From RUG11237 sp045126515 (lineage in GTDB: Bacteria > Bacillota > Clostridia > Lachnospirales > Lachnospiraceae): a DNA stretch of 34,292 nucleotides. The translations under genes were made by a program, and so were the position numbers. The notes beneath the pieces are model-generated. The model had not been told where the DNA came from and did no database searches. It saw only the letters and a program-made list of their open reading frames with translations. This document shows, piece by piece, positions 7,990-17,206 of the stretch (its first letter is position 1; the number at the start of each line of letters is the position of its first letter). The DNA lies in NCBI GenBank assembly GCA_045126515.1, contig JBGVOM010000181.1, forward strand, positions 1 through 34,292. Direction: 5' to 3'.

Positions 7990-9594
7990 ATGAAAAAAAG
8001 ATTGAAAGCCATAGGCTGTATTGTGCTGGTGATTTTGTTCATTGTAGTATTGTGCCGTGCTGTTCAGAGGGTAATGCCAAATTTGGAAAATACAATTCAA
8101 GCTACAGACATTACCGTAAATGGTACTTTTTTAGCTGCAGAAAACGGAGCAGTGGTGAATTCTGTTTATGAAATAGATTATCAGGGAAAAATTGTAAACC
8201 ACTATGAGAAACTCAATCATTTCTGGAACAGAAAAGAGGAGATTATAGACGTTTCTTATTCCGATAATGAAGAGAAAGTATATATATTATGCCGGCAAAG
8301 TGCAAAGGACAACAAGACGAAATATAAAGTATATTGTTTAAACTCCCAGTGGGAAAAAGCTAAAAATCTTGGAACTATAACAAAGAAAAGTATCTTTGAA
8401 GTAAAGGATTTTAATGTGGCAGAAGATGGGGTATACCTTACCGGAGTTGATACCGCAGAAGAAAAATTGCAGGTATACACACTGAATGAAGAGCAATCCG
8501 GGAAAATGGAGCTTTTGATGGAACGGGGGGCCACGTTAGATGGAGAAAGCAGCCAGAATATTTGCTGGGTAAGTGCATCATTTTCCGGAACATCCTTATA
8601 TGGACTTTCTAACCGGGGACAACTCTTTGAATATAATCAGGAAAATGAAACACCGTTCAGTCTTGGGGACACAGGCGAAGTGACCTGGATGAGCGGAAAT
8701 CATGAAGACATCATCTATTATGATTATATGGAAGAAATGTTTACTTCCATAGATGGTACTTCATTTTTGGAATCGGTGGAAGGGCAGCAGGGAGTTCTTG
8801 CAGTAAACTATGCAAAAAAAACAGGCGATAGCATGGTGGTCAGAAAAAATGAAGATGGAAATAAGGAAGTAACTCTCTATCTGGAAGATGGAGAGTACTA
8901 TCTAAACCAGATTTTCATGGGAACTTTTTCATGTCTGGTAAAAATTTGTTTTGTTATGGTGATAGTAGCAGGAGTGTTTCTGGGCGTTTTGATGGCACTG
9001 ATGGTTGTATGGTTTTTGATGCAGAAATTTGTAAAAAGACCTGTATTAACAGCTGGGATTATTTTGGAAAATCTGTTGGTAGCAGTAGCTGCAGGTGTAC
9101 TGATTTTTCAGGTGGGAACGCAGCAACTGCTAAAAAGCTACGGCGTCAGTGTGGGTACCTATCTGGCAGAAGAGCAAATGAAATGCAGCCAGATGATGGC
9201 AGAATATACAGAAATTGTACCGGAAGAATTTTCACAAAGCCAATGGTTTGAACCTATGAAAGAACTGTTAAAAGACTGGTCGGTGCAGAAAGAAAATAGA
9301 AGCATATCTTATCAGATAGAAATGGTGGAATATGAGGGAGAAGACAGCTATATCTTATATTCCGGTAAAAATTCCTACGGAAGAAATATTTACGGAATTT
9401 ATGAGAACGAGTTGTTGGACCAGTTAGACGAAATACAAAGCGGCGACGGTAAGGGTACCGTGTGCATCCGAAAGAAAAACGAAAATATTGTGTATGCTGT
9501 GGAGTTTCTGGAGGAAAATGATAACAACTGTCTTTTGTGGGTGGCAAAAATGCAAATTACAGCTCCGGATAATAAATGGAAGATGAATAAATAA
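7990..9594 (+). CDS. Three-TM protein with extracytoplasmic propeller-like and sensor-like domains (unknown)
   Basis: 534 aa, GGGGAGATAAAGGG before the ATG. TM1 is about 7-24. An external region (about 30-310) shows recurring short beta motifs (DVSYSDNEEKVYILC, DFNVAEDGVYLTG, TSLYGLSNRGQLFEY, GNHEDIIYYDY) of a seven- or eight-bladed propeller kind. TM2 (about 316-343) and TM3 (about 352-372) are joined by a basic cytosolic loop. The C-terminal 160 residues are outside and resemble a Cache/PAS-type fold (SGKNSYGRNIYGIYENELL). I do not recognise a named family. Position in the operon suggests a structural or sensory membrane component. Confidence 0.72.
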   Translation: MKKRLKAIGCIVLVILFIVVLCRAVQRVMPNLENTIQATDITVNGTFLAAENGAVVNSVYEIDYQGKIVNHYEKLNHFWNRKEEIIDVSYSDNEEKVYILCRQSAKDNKTKYKVYCLNSQWEKAKNLGTITKKSIFEVKDFNVAEDGVYLTGVDTAEEKLQVYTLNEEQSGKMELLMERGATLDGESSQNICWVSASFSGTSLYGLSNRGQLFEYNQENETPFSLGDTGEVTWMSGNHEDIIYYDYMEEMFTSIDGTSFLESVEGQQGVLAVNYAKKTGDSMVVRKNEDGNKEVTLYLEDGEYYLNQIFMGTFSCLVKICFVMVIVAGVFLGVLMALMVVWFLMQKFVKRPVLTAGIILENLLVAVAAGVLIFQVGTQQLLKSYGVSVGTYLAEEQMKCSQMMAEYTEIVPEEFSQSQWFEPMKELLKDWSVQKENRSISYQIEMVEYEGEDSYILYSGKNSYGRNIYGIYENELLDQLDEIQSGDGKGTVCIRKKNENIVYAVEFLEENDNNCLLWVAKMQITAPDNKWKMNK

Positions 9595-9611
9595 AGAAAG
9601 GAGGGTAGAAA

Positions 9612-10832
9612 GTGCGAAAAAATTTTTTTCAAAGAATACATTATAAATACAGCAAAATGAAGATGCGATATCATATAAAAAGACAGAACAGAAAAAAGCT
9701 ACAGAAAAAAGAAGCTCCAAGAGCAAGTGTGCTTACGAAAATTTGCACATTGTGTGCAGGTCTGGTAGATGTGAAGCCAAAGAAAGAAGAAGATTATTGT
9801 TCCGTGTTGGGGCTGAGAATGGGGAAAAAGCTTGTATTATGGATTGTATTTATAGCAGCGCTCATAAGTATTGGCTGTATCCTGTTGCTAGTGCCTGTGT
9901 CCGGCTCGGCAGATGGTGTCAGGACATACCGCTACAATGCCCTTCCTTTAAAATATACCAGTGGACAGGTAAGAATTCTGGCAAAGTCCGGTTATGTGGC
10001 GTATGAAGGAGAGATTTCCAAAGGAGCTGCCAATGGGCAGGGAACCTTGTATCGAAAAGATGGAAGCCTTGTTTATGAAGGAGAATTTAAAAATAATAAA
10101 TATCAGGGCGAAGGTAAATGTTATTTCGGCGGGAATCAGCTCTGGTATGCAGGTCAGTTTGCTGATAATCAATATGAAGGTCAGGGAGTTTTGTACCGAA
10201 AAGATGGAAGTAAGGAGTATGAAGGAACTTTTTCCATGGGGCAAAAACAAGGCGAAGGAAAGTTGTATGATGCAGGCGGCCGACTGGTGTATAATGGGAA
10301 TTTTATAAAAGACAGTATACGATATCAGGAACTTTTGGGGAAAACAGTAACAGAGGTGGCTGAGATGTATACGGGAAATCGTGTAGTATACGAAAATGAT
10401 AAAGAGTATTGTGTGTCCATGGAGGACATTGACAGTGTTTATGTAAGTCAGGAGGCTTCTAATACTTTAGAGCAGGAAGGTATTGTGCAGGGAATATATG
10501 TGCTGTCTCCTTCCATTGTCCTGGAAGGAAAAGAATATACCACGATAAAAGAATTGAAAAAGAAATTTAAACTTATCAGTTATGAAGGAAACACTTCTCT
10601 GTCCGTGGCAGATGCGGTGGCAGTAAATGTGGCATCTGAAAAAACGGAAGTATTAAACGGAAAAATTACCATGGATGCGGAGAAAGTGCTGGATGATGTT
10701 ATTACAGTGAATGGCGTGGATGAATCCTATCAGGCATACATATACCGCCTGGAAGATGAAAATATAGTATATACCTTTTTTTCTAAGGAAAAGAGCGAAG
10801 GATTTGATTTCTATTTGATGGAGCAGAAGTAA
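9612..10832 (+). CDS. Membrane-anchored MORN-repeat protein
   Basis: 406 aa, GTG start after AAAGGAGGG. A very basic N-terminal cytosolic segment (1-70) precedes one TM helix (about 72-95). Five MORN-type repeats follow at about 131-233 (for example YEGEISKGAANGQGTLYRKDG and YEGEFKNNKYQGEGKCYF). The remainder (about 240-406) is an unassigned alpha/beta region. By the positive-inside rule the repeats face outward. MORN sheets act as protein-protein scaffolds or lipid-contact surfaces. Same operon, 17 bp from its upstream neighbour and 17 bp from the next gene. Confidence 0.78.
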   Translation: MRKNFFQRIHYKYSKMKMRYHIKRQNRKKLQKKEAPRASVLTKICTLCAGLVDVKPKKEEDYCSVLGLRMGKKLVLWIVFIAALISIGCILLLVPVSGSADGVRTYRYNALPLKYTSGQVRILAKSGYVAYEGEISKGAANGQGTLYRKDGSLVYEGEFKNNKYQGEGKCYFGGNQLWYAGQFADNQYEGQGVLYRKDGSKEYEGTFSMGQKQGEGKLYDAGGRLVYNGNFIKDSIRYQELLGKTVTEVAEMYTGNRVVYENDKEYCVSMEDIDSVYVSQEASNTLEQEGIVQGIYVLSPSIVLEGKEYTTIKELKKKFKLISYEGNTSLSVADAVAVNVASEKTEVLNGKITMDAEKVLDDVITVNGVDESYQAYIYRLEDENIVYTFFSKEKSEGFDFYLMEQK

Positions 10833-10849
10833 AGAAAGAGGGATAGCGT

Positions 10850-12895
10850 ATGAAAAACAGAAAGGTAAGAAATTTACTTGCAGGAATTCTGAACGCAGCA
10901 ATAATTATTGCTGCGGTATTTTCATGCCCTATTCAGGGACAGGCAGCAGGAGAAAAGCAGCTGACCTTATCCCAGACACAGAATCTGGCGGTGGCTGCAG
11001 ATAAAAATTATCAAAGAATTTATAACCGGATTACAATGAAAGAAATCCGGTATTCTTCTGCATTAAAAGCGGCGCAGATAAAGCAGAAAAGCGACAGTAC
11101 TTACAGCTGGTCGCCGTTGTTGAATTTCGAACTTGCAAAACAGGCTACATTAACGGAAGAATATCAGTGGAAGTATCAGCCCATACAATTAGAGAGCGAA
11201 ATAAATTCATTAAAGCATCAGCTTGCGGACTGTCGGTATGAAACGGAAAAGCAAACAGCACTGCTTTATTTACAGGCTTATATTTGTCAGGAAAAGATTG
11301 CTTTGCTTGAGGAACAGTTGACCACATCTGAGGAAGACTTAAAGCGGAATCAGGCGAAAACAGCTGTGGGTACCGGAACACAGGAACAGGTAGAAAATAC
11401 GGAAGAGTCTATGGAAAGCATTAACAACAGTCTGGCTTTGCAGATGCGTATGCTGCAGACTACCTTAGAAAAGATATCAGAGCAGATAAATCTTGATGTG
11501 ACGGAAGGCTATGTACTTCAGAATCCTATTTCTAAGGACAGTGTGCAGAGGGAAGATTTAGAGCGCGTGATAGCCTATACACTGGAAAATGACCAGTCCT
11601 ATTATGAAGCTAAGTTAGCAGAATCTGCCGCCTATTTGTCTCTTACTACAGTGGAAGGACTGATGCAGAGTAAGTATGGTTCCCATATGGAGAAGCTGCA
11701 AATTTATGTAAATCAGGCGAAAAATGGAGAAGAAATCAATCAGGAAGCATTTAAGGAAGATTTCGATACATTTTTAAAAAATATAGATATTCCGTGGGAG
11801 GGAGAACAGGAAATATTATCCGTAAAAGTCAGTAAGGAATGGTTTCAGGGAATAGAAGGTTCTTTTTATTTAGAAGATGATCCCTATGCACTTTATACGG
11901 CAGTTTTAGAATATGAGGAATCACTGAAAGCCAAAGAAGCAGTAGAAAAAGAGCTGACAGAGAAGGTACAGGATGGCTACGAAGCTCTGGTTACAGCAAA
12001 GAACACATATGAAACAGCAAAAAAGGCAGAGGAAAAGTTAGTCCGGGAGAGTACCAGAGAGGAAACACTGCGACGGTTAGGAGAGAGCAGTGCACAGGAG
12101 CAGCAGGAAAATCAGGCAGAGTATGACCGGTACAAAATGGAGAGTCTAGATGCACTGGAAGCCTACGTAAAGCAGCGAGAAGAATATAATCGGTTGACTT
12201 GCGATGCTTTGGACAAATTAAATACGGGGGAGCTAACCACCGAGATAGATGAACTGGTAGAGGCAGAAACTATAGAAAGCGCTTATTATTCTATTGATTA
12301 CCGGGCAGAGGACAGAATTTTTCTCTTTAGTGTTCAAATACCGGAGAATTTTAGTGTGGAACTCACAAACTATGAGCTTTATGTCAATGGAACAAAGATA
12401 GGTGAAAAAACAGAAATTGGAAAACAGATTAAGCACTTATCGCTGGATTTTGCCAGAGCAGAGAAGGTGGAAGTATATTTGTATCAAGGAGAAGAATTGT
12501 ACTCTGTGTGTGAAATTAATCCGTACACCAACAAGGGTGAATTAGAAATCACCGGAGGTTATCAATTAAAAAGTGATGCAGAGCAGAAGGACACACAGAA
12601 AAAAGAAAAGCTTGCTTTTTTCTCCTACAAAACAGATAAGGATAAAAAGTTGACCACATTAACCATAAGTCCAAAGAAGCAGGATATTGCTTACTACGCG
12701 TTGACGGTAAACGACAGCTTTTTATATTCAGAGGAACCCATTTCAGTTCATGAGGATTACCAGTATATATCTGTGCTAACAAATGAGTTTGATAATATAA
12801 CAGTGAACTTTTATAATGAGCAAAAGGAACTGATCTATCAGGGAGAGTTTGATATTTTACATAACTGCATATACCAAAAGGCTGAGAATCAGTAG
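10850..12895 (+). CDS. Secreted helical protein with TolC/OEP-like organisation and C-terminal beta domains
   Basis: 681 aa with a cleavable signal peptide (about 1-33, ending QGQAAG). The mature protein opens LTLSQTQNLAVAADKNYQ, the pattern of the first helix of TolC/outer-membrane efflux proteins. Long heptad-rich helices follow to about 460 and fall into two similar halves (helix pair about 45-215, helix pair about 345-460), as in TolC. The last 210 residues are beta-rich, possibly two sandwich domains. An efflux-duct-like protein in a monoderm is unexpected. It may form a helical barrel or rod through the wall. Homology is judged by pattern only. Operon spacing 17 bp upstream, 13 bp downstream. 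Confidence 0.7.
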   Translation: MKNRKVRNLLAGILNAAIIIAAVFSCPIQGQAAGEKQLTLSQTQNLAVAADKNYQRIYNRITMKEIRYSSALKAAQIKQKSDSTYSWSPLLNFELAKQATLTEEYQWKYQPIQLESEINSLKHQLADCRYETEKQTALLYLQAYICQEKIALLEEQLTTSEEDLKRNQAKTAVGTGTQEQVENTEESMESINNSLALQMRMLQTTLEKISEQINLDVTEGYVLQNPISKDSVQREDLERVIAYTLENDQSYYEAKLAESAAYLSLTTVEGLMQSKYGSHMEKLQIYVNQAKNGEEINQEAFKEDFDTFLKNIDIPWEGEQEILSVKVSKEWFQGIEGSFYLEDDPYALYTAVLEYEESLKAKEAVEKELTEKVQDGYEALVTAKNTYETAKKAEEKLVRESTREETLRRLGESSAQEQQENQAEYDRYKMESLDALEAYVKQREEYNRLTCDALDKLNTGELTTEIDELVEAETIESAYYSIDYRAEDRIFLFSVQIPENFSVELTNYELYVNGTKIGEKTEIGKQIKHLSLDFARAEKVEVYLYQGEELYSVCEINPYTNKGELEITGGYQLKSDAEQKDTQKKEKLAFFSYKTDKDKKLTTLTISPKKQDIAYYALTVNDSFLYSEEPISVHEDYQYISVLTNEFDNITVNFYNEQKELIYQGEFDILHNCIYQKAENQ

Positions 12896-12908
12896 AAGGA
12901 GGAATCAT

Positions 12909-15470
12909 ATGAAAAGAAAAAAACTGGCAGTAGTTTTAGTGGCAGGAATGGTGATTGCCGCTTCTGCTTATACCTATCCTTTGGCAAAGGCAGTGTTTCA
13001 GCAGGAAGATACAGTGCATATTCAGGCAGAGTCCATTGAAAATTCCACATTAATCATAGGAACTCACTTAATTCACATCAGTGCATTAAATGATGAACTG
13101 TACAGCATTGCAGAAAAGTCAGCAGAACACTCCGGTCAGAACGAGATATACTACAAGTCGGAGCTGGCAGATGGTAAGTGGTATAATATTAGCAGTGCTT
13201 CTTCTCTTAGTGATATTACAGAAGAAGGGGAGCAAGTGTCTGATGAAAAAATAGAACAATTGCCTCTCACCCACCAAACGAAGTCGGACGGAATTACTTA
13301 TGATTTGAAAAAGAATATTGCAGTGTGCCTGTACGATATTGTTGATCCGTATGAACTTGAAAATTTAGAAGAATTAGAGCCATTATGCAGTCAGTATGAG
13401 TTAATGAAAGAACGTGAAAAAAATACGGAATTGCAGACCAGCAATGGAAAACTTGTGGAGAAGTTTTTGGAATTGGATGTGACAACAGCACAGACTAAGG
13501 TTTATGATACCCAGTTAGAAGCACTCCAGAAATACTATGCAAGTATGAAAAAGGACGATGCGGCAAAAGAAAATATTTCTGCAGTATTGAAAGTAATGGG
13601 AAAAGTCGATGCTTCCAGGCGAAAAGAATCCTTACACGCTGTGAAAAAGGCGTTGGATGAGCTGGAAAAAAATATCAGAGACGTTTCTACTGTCAGTGAA
13701 AAAGAAGAAGTGCAGGCTTCAGAAATGTATGACGTGGATGAAGATTTGCTGGCGGCTTTGCTGGAAAGTCAGACAAAGGTAGAGGAAAGTCTGATTACAT
13801 ATGATGGAAACAGCTTTGACGAAGGAACTACCAGAATGTCAAAGATGGAGTATGATTTATCTAAGAGTCTGGTGCAAAACTGCAGTTCCGATTCATCAGA
13901 GTGTGATGAAACCGTGGAAAAGCTGGTTTATCTTTCAAATATTATGGAGGGAAACGTGGCAGCACCGGCCAGTGAAGCAGCACTTTTAGATGAACTTTTA
14001 AAGGATATGGAAAGTGAATATAAAGCGGTGATAGAGAAAGGCGCTGAGGATGGTGGAGTAGAAACCAAACGAAGCGAGCTTCAATTTTATGTGGAGAGCA
14101 AGGCAGAACGGTTAGAATCTGAGGCAGCCCAGAATTTTCTGGAAGAATGCATAGAAAAATCTTCTGATTTTTTAGAAGCAGTACCGGGGGGAACTACAGG
14201 GAAGACAATGCTTTCTAGTGTTCACAACTACCAGAGTTGGTTGCAGGTGTTGCTGACAAAATATGCAGCAGGAACCGGTGTTTCAGAGCTACAGACATGG
14301 AAAGAAGAAAAAGAAAAGCTAGAGGAGCAAAAATTGTCTGCCTTGGATAATAATCAGGTAGAGCAGGCAAAAAAGATTCAGGTACTGATTGATGATAAGG
14401 TAAGCAAAATAGAGGCAGCAGAAAAGGAAATCAATGACGAAATTAATAAATTAAATGAACAAAAGCAGCAGATAGAAGCGGGAGAAGGTGATTCTGAGGG
14501 CGAGGGAAGCAATGAGGAAAAAATTGCAGATATTGAAAAACAGATAGCCTTATTGACGGCAAAACTTCCAGAGAACAGCGCTACCATAAACGTACAGGAA
14601 TCTAAAAAGAATCTGCTGCAGATGATTGAAAATCATCAGGTAACCCAGGAAAATCAGGAAGAAGCTTCCCTTCAGGTAGAAGCATTGGGGGCTTTGCTGG
14701 CAGCAGGTTCTCAGACGGCGGGAGAAGCTCTGAAAGAAGTGTATCAGGCAATGGCAGCGGATACTTATCTTTCGGAAAGTCATGTGTACGACACATTAAT
14801 GAACAGGATTGAGGAACTGGTGGCAGAAAATCAGGTAGCCTTAAATCAAAGTCCTTTGAACGAAACGCAGGCTTTCAAGGTACTGAAAAACATTTTGGGA
14901 GATGACATTGGAAATTTATTTATACAAAATTCAGATGCAGAAGAAGAGCAAACAGAATATGAATATGCATACGATGCAGCCAAGGTAGACGAAACAGATT
15001 TGCAGGCAGCCATACTTGCACTGGCAGACAGCGCAGAGCAGACAGGAAATACAGCTTTGGAAAATCTGGCCTTGGCAATGGTACAGGCTGTATACAATCA
15101 GGGAATGGACACAGGCATCTTTTTATGTAAAAGTGAGGGCATTGAAAGCTTTGCACCTGTTTCCAAGCTTGCTGATTATCTTGGATATCGTTATGTATGG
15201 AGCGACACAAAGAAAACGGCTGTGATGTTAAAGGGAAGTGAATCCTATGGATTTCAGGCTTTTCGCAGTGATGTGGACAGAGGAGAAGGCAAACGGGAGG
15301 AACTTCCGTGTAATGCATTGTTTTCCAAGGAAGTATACATACCTTTTACTTATATAGAAGAAAAATTCGGATGCAGGGTAATTTCTGTGGGAGATACGGG
15401 TTATGGAATCCTTGCAGATGAAGCAATATTAGAAAAAGCAGAGCAAATAAAACAGGAACTTTTAAAGTAA
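12909..15470 (+). CDS. Secreted 853-aa coiled-coil protein with copper-amine-oxidase-N-like C-terminus
   Basis: The ATG at 12909 is chosen because AAGGAGGAATC lies just upstream. It gives a good signal peptide (about 1-25); an in-frame upstream extension would overlap the previous gene and spoil it. Residues about 150-620 are mostly long helices, with a strong coiled coil at about 465-560 (EEKEKLEEQKLSALDNNQ, then EEKIADIEKQIALL). The last 115 residues (about 738-853) contain SKLADYLGYRYVWSDTKKTA and VYIPFTYIEEKFGCRV, the pattern of the Cu_amine_oxidN1 fold found on clostridial surface proteins. No catalytic residues are expected in this fold. It is the last gene of the operon and a likely extracellular spacer or partner of the preceding TolC-like protein. 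Confidence 0.75.
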   Translation: MKRKKLAVVLVAGMVIAASAYTYPLAKAVFQQEDTVHIQAESIENSTLIIGTHLIHISALNDELYSIAEKSAEHSGQNEIYYKSELADGKWYNISSASSLSDITEEGEQVSDEKIEQLPLTHQTKSDGITYDLKKNIAVCLYDIVDPYELENLEELEPLCSQYELMKEREKNTELQTSNGKLVEKFLELDVTTAQTKVYDTQLEALQKYYASMKKDDAAKENISAVLKVMGKVDASRRKESLHAVKKALDELEKNIRDVSTVSEKEEVQASEMYDVDEDLLAALLESQTKVEESLITYDGNSFDEGTTRMSKMEYDLSKSLVQNCSSDSSECDETVEKLVYLSNIMEGNVAAPASEAALLDELLKDMESEYKAVIEKGAEDGGVETKRSELQFYVESKAERLESEAAQNFLEECIEKSSDFLEAVPGGTTGKTMLSSVHNYQSWLQVLLTKYAAGTGVSELQTWKEEKEKLEEQKLSALDNNQVEQAKKIQVLIDDKVSKIEAAEKEINDEINKLNEQKQQIEAGEGDSEGEGSNEEKIADIEKQIALLTAKLPENSATINVQESKKNLLQMIENHQVTQENQEEASLQVEALGALLAAGSQTAGEALKEVYQAMAADTYLSESHVYDTLMNRIEELVAENQVALNQSPLNETQAFKVLKNILGDDIGNLFIQNSDAEEEQTEYEYAYDAAKVDETDLQAAILALADSAEQTGNTALENLALAMVQAVYNQGMDTGIFLCKSEGIESFAPVSKLADYLGYRYVWSDTKKTAVMLKGSESYGFQAFRSDVDRGEGKREELPCNALFSKEVYIPFTYIEEKFGCRVISVGDTGYGILADEAILEKAEQIKQELLK

Positions 15471-15497
15471 TAGTTGATGCAGAACCGAGGGAATATT

Positions 15498-15671
15498 ATG
15501 GAAAAAGTAAAATCCGATAGGAGCGTAGAAAAAAAGTCAGAAAAACAGGTGGAAAATTGCAGCCGTCTGGACGAAAACTGTTGTCTGGATGGCAGAGCGG
15601 TGCTGGTGAAAAAACAGTCTGGAAACATGGATGGCAGGGGAGCAATGGATCAGGGCATAATGCTGCAGTAG
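15498..15671 (+). CDS. Possible small 57-aa protein
   Basis: GAGGG six bases before an ATG opens a 57-codon frame, lysine-rich with two vicinal Cys (DENCCLDG). It starts 27 bp after the operon's last stop and ends just before a strong promoter. No family is recognised and there is no signal or TM segment. The region also has short direct repeats of GTCTGGA and GGATGGCAG, so it may be non-coding spacer. Confidence 0.3.
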   Translation: MEKVKSDRSVEKKSEKQVENCSRLDENCCLDGRAVLVKKQSGNMDGRGAMDQGIMLQ

Positions 15672-15677
15672 CAGACA

Positions 15678-15706
15678 TTGACTTCCCTAAAAGTGAATGT
15701 TATACT
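15678..15706 (+). promoter_or_regulatory. Strong sigma-A promoter for the regulator/ABC transporter unit
   Basis: TTGACT (15678-15683), a 17-bp spacer and TATACT (15701-15706), 70 bp before the regulator ATG. It implies that the regulator and the two transporter genes can be expressed separately from the upstream six-gene operon. Confidence 0.8.
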
Positions 15707-15776
15707 TTCCTTAATTTAGAAATTACCAAAGTAGTAGAGAATAAGGGTATTTACGGAAGGAAAAAGAGGAAAGGAA

Positions 15777-16457
15777 ATGCAGGAAAAGAAAAAAGTATTG
15801 CTGTTGGGACAAGCACAGCAAGCAAAGAAAATGCTGATAGAGGCAGAGTGGGAAATAGAAAATCTGTCTCCGGTGGGAGGGCATTTAAATATAAAAGAAG
15901 TTTCAGAACAGGCATTTGATGTGGCTGTTTTAGAGTTGTACTCGGAAGAAAATCTGCTTTTGCTGCAAAACATTAAGAAAAATACAAAAATTCCTGTGCT
16001 TGGCATTGTGAAAGAATCGGGGGATGTTTATTTAACAGAAGCTTTAGAACAGGGAATGGAAGATTTTATGGTGAGTCCTATGAATTCGTGGGAATTTCAA
16101 ATGCGCATGAAAAATTTGATAAAACGTTGTAGAGCAGGGAAATCAAATCTTTGTCAGATGAAATCCTTTTCTTTAGATAAGGTTCGAAGAAAAGTGTTTC
16201 TCAAATCCGATGGTGAGGGTGAAAACATGATTGAACTTTCCCATACAGAATATATGCTTCTTAGTATGTTTGTGGAAAATGAGAACGTGCTTCTGACTTA
16301 CAAGGATTTATATAAGAAAGTCTGGGACACCGACAGTCTGGATGATGTGAGAACAGTGAAAGTACATGTTTCTAATTTGCGGAAAAAGATAGATCCCCAG
16401 GATATAGGTATTATTGCAAATGTTCGGAGAGCAGGGTATATATTTTCAGATTTATAG
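15777..16457 (+). CDS. OmpR-family DNA-binding regulator with degenerate receiver domain
   Basis: 226 aa. The C-terminal 95 residues are a clear winged-helix Trans_reg_C domain (LSHTEYMLLSMFVENEN, DDVRTVKVHVSNLRKKI, NVRRAGYIF). The N-terminal 115 residues keep the receiver outline but not its chemistry. The acidic pair after beta-1 is replaced (LLLGQAQ), the phosphoacceptor Asp aligns with Glu53 (FDVAVLELYS), the Thr is Val78, and the Lys before Pro is Ser100. Such atypical receivers act without phosphorylation. Glu53 may mimic the phosphorylated state. It probably controls the ABC genes that follow 33 bp downstream, and perhaps the 5.3-15.5 kb operon. Confidence 0.88.
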   Translation: MQEKKKVLLLGQAQQAKKMLIEAEWEIENLSPVGGHLNIKEVSEQAFDVAVLELYSEENLLLLQNIKKNTKIPVLGIVKESGDVYLTEALEQGMEDFMVSPMNSWEFQMRMKNLIKRCRAGKSNLCQMKSFSLDKVRRKVFLKSDGEGENMIELSHTEYMLLSMFVENENVLLTYKDLYKKVWDTDSLDDVRTVKVHVSNLRKKIDPQDIGIIANVRRAGYIFSDL

Positions 16458-16489
16458 TTTGTGATTTGTAATGAGAAGGAGGAGGAAAT

Positions 16490-17191
16490 ATGGCGTTTGT
16501 GGAATTTAAAGATGTGACAAAAACATATAAAATGGGGGAAGTGGACATTCATGCACTGCAGGGTGTGAACTTTGAAATTGAAAAAGGAGAATTTTGTGTG
16601 GTGGTGGGAGCTTCCGGAGCAGGCAAGACCACCATATTAAATATTATGGGAGGGATGGATTCTCTCACATCAGGTAAAGTCATGTTAGATGGGGAAGAAA
16701 TTTCTGCTTACAACAAAAAGCAGCTTACAAAATACCGGAGATATGATGTGGGATTTGTATTTCAGTTTTATAATCTGGTGCAGAATCTGACAGCAGTGGA
16801 AAATGTAGAACTGGCATCCCAGATTTGCAAGGAGCCGTTAGATGCCATGACCGTTATTGAACAGGTGGGATTAAAAGAGCGTGCCAATAATTTTCCAGCA
16901 CAATTATCCGGTGGGGAACAGCAGAGAGTTGCTATTGCCAGAGCCATCGCCAAGAACCCAAAAATACTTCTTTGTGATGAGCCGACCGGTGCCTTGGATT
17001 ATAATACAGGAAAAGCAGTGTTAAAGCTTTTGCAGGAAACCTGCAGGAAGGGCGGAAGGACTGTGGTGGTCATTACCCATAACCATGCGCTGACTGCCAT
17101 GGCGGACCGTATCATCACAGTGAAGAATGGAACCATTGCCTCTATGAAGAAAAATGAGCATATTGTTCCGGTAGAAGAAATTGAATGGTAG
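16490..17191 (+). CDS. ABC transporter ATP-binding protein (MacB/LolD type)
   Basis: 233 aa. Walker A GASGAGKTT (40-48), Q-loop in FVFQFYNL, signature LSGGEQQR (about 139-146), Walker B ILLCDEPTGALD, and switch His in VVITHNH. The sequence is typical of ATPases paired with FtsX-domain permeases, which drive mechanotransmission, peptide export or antibiotic sensing rather than classic import. GGAGGAGG precedes the start. It lies 15 bp upstream of its permease. Confidence 0.95.
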   Translation: MAFVEFKDVTKTYKMGEVDIHALQGVNFEIEKGEFCVVVGASGAGKTTILNIMGGMDSLTSGKVMLDGEEISAYNKKQLTKYRRYDVGFVFQFYNLVQNLTAVENVELASQICKEPLDAMTVIEQVGLKERANNFPAQLSGGEQQRVAIARAIAKNPKILLCDEPTGALDYNTGKAVLKLLQETCRKGGRTVVVITHNHALTAMADRIITVKNGTIASMKKNEHIVPVEEIEW

Positions 17192-17206
17192 TACAGGAGG
17201 GGTAAG

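Noticed and set aside
15557..15919. 120-codon ORF overlapping the promoter and the regulator start
   Set aside because: It runs through a strong promoter and into the regulator in another frame, with no ribosome site.
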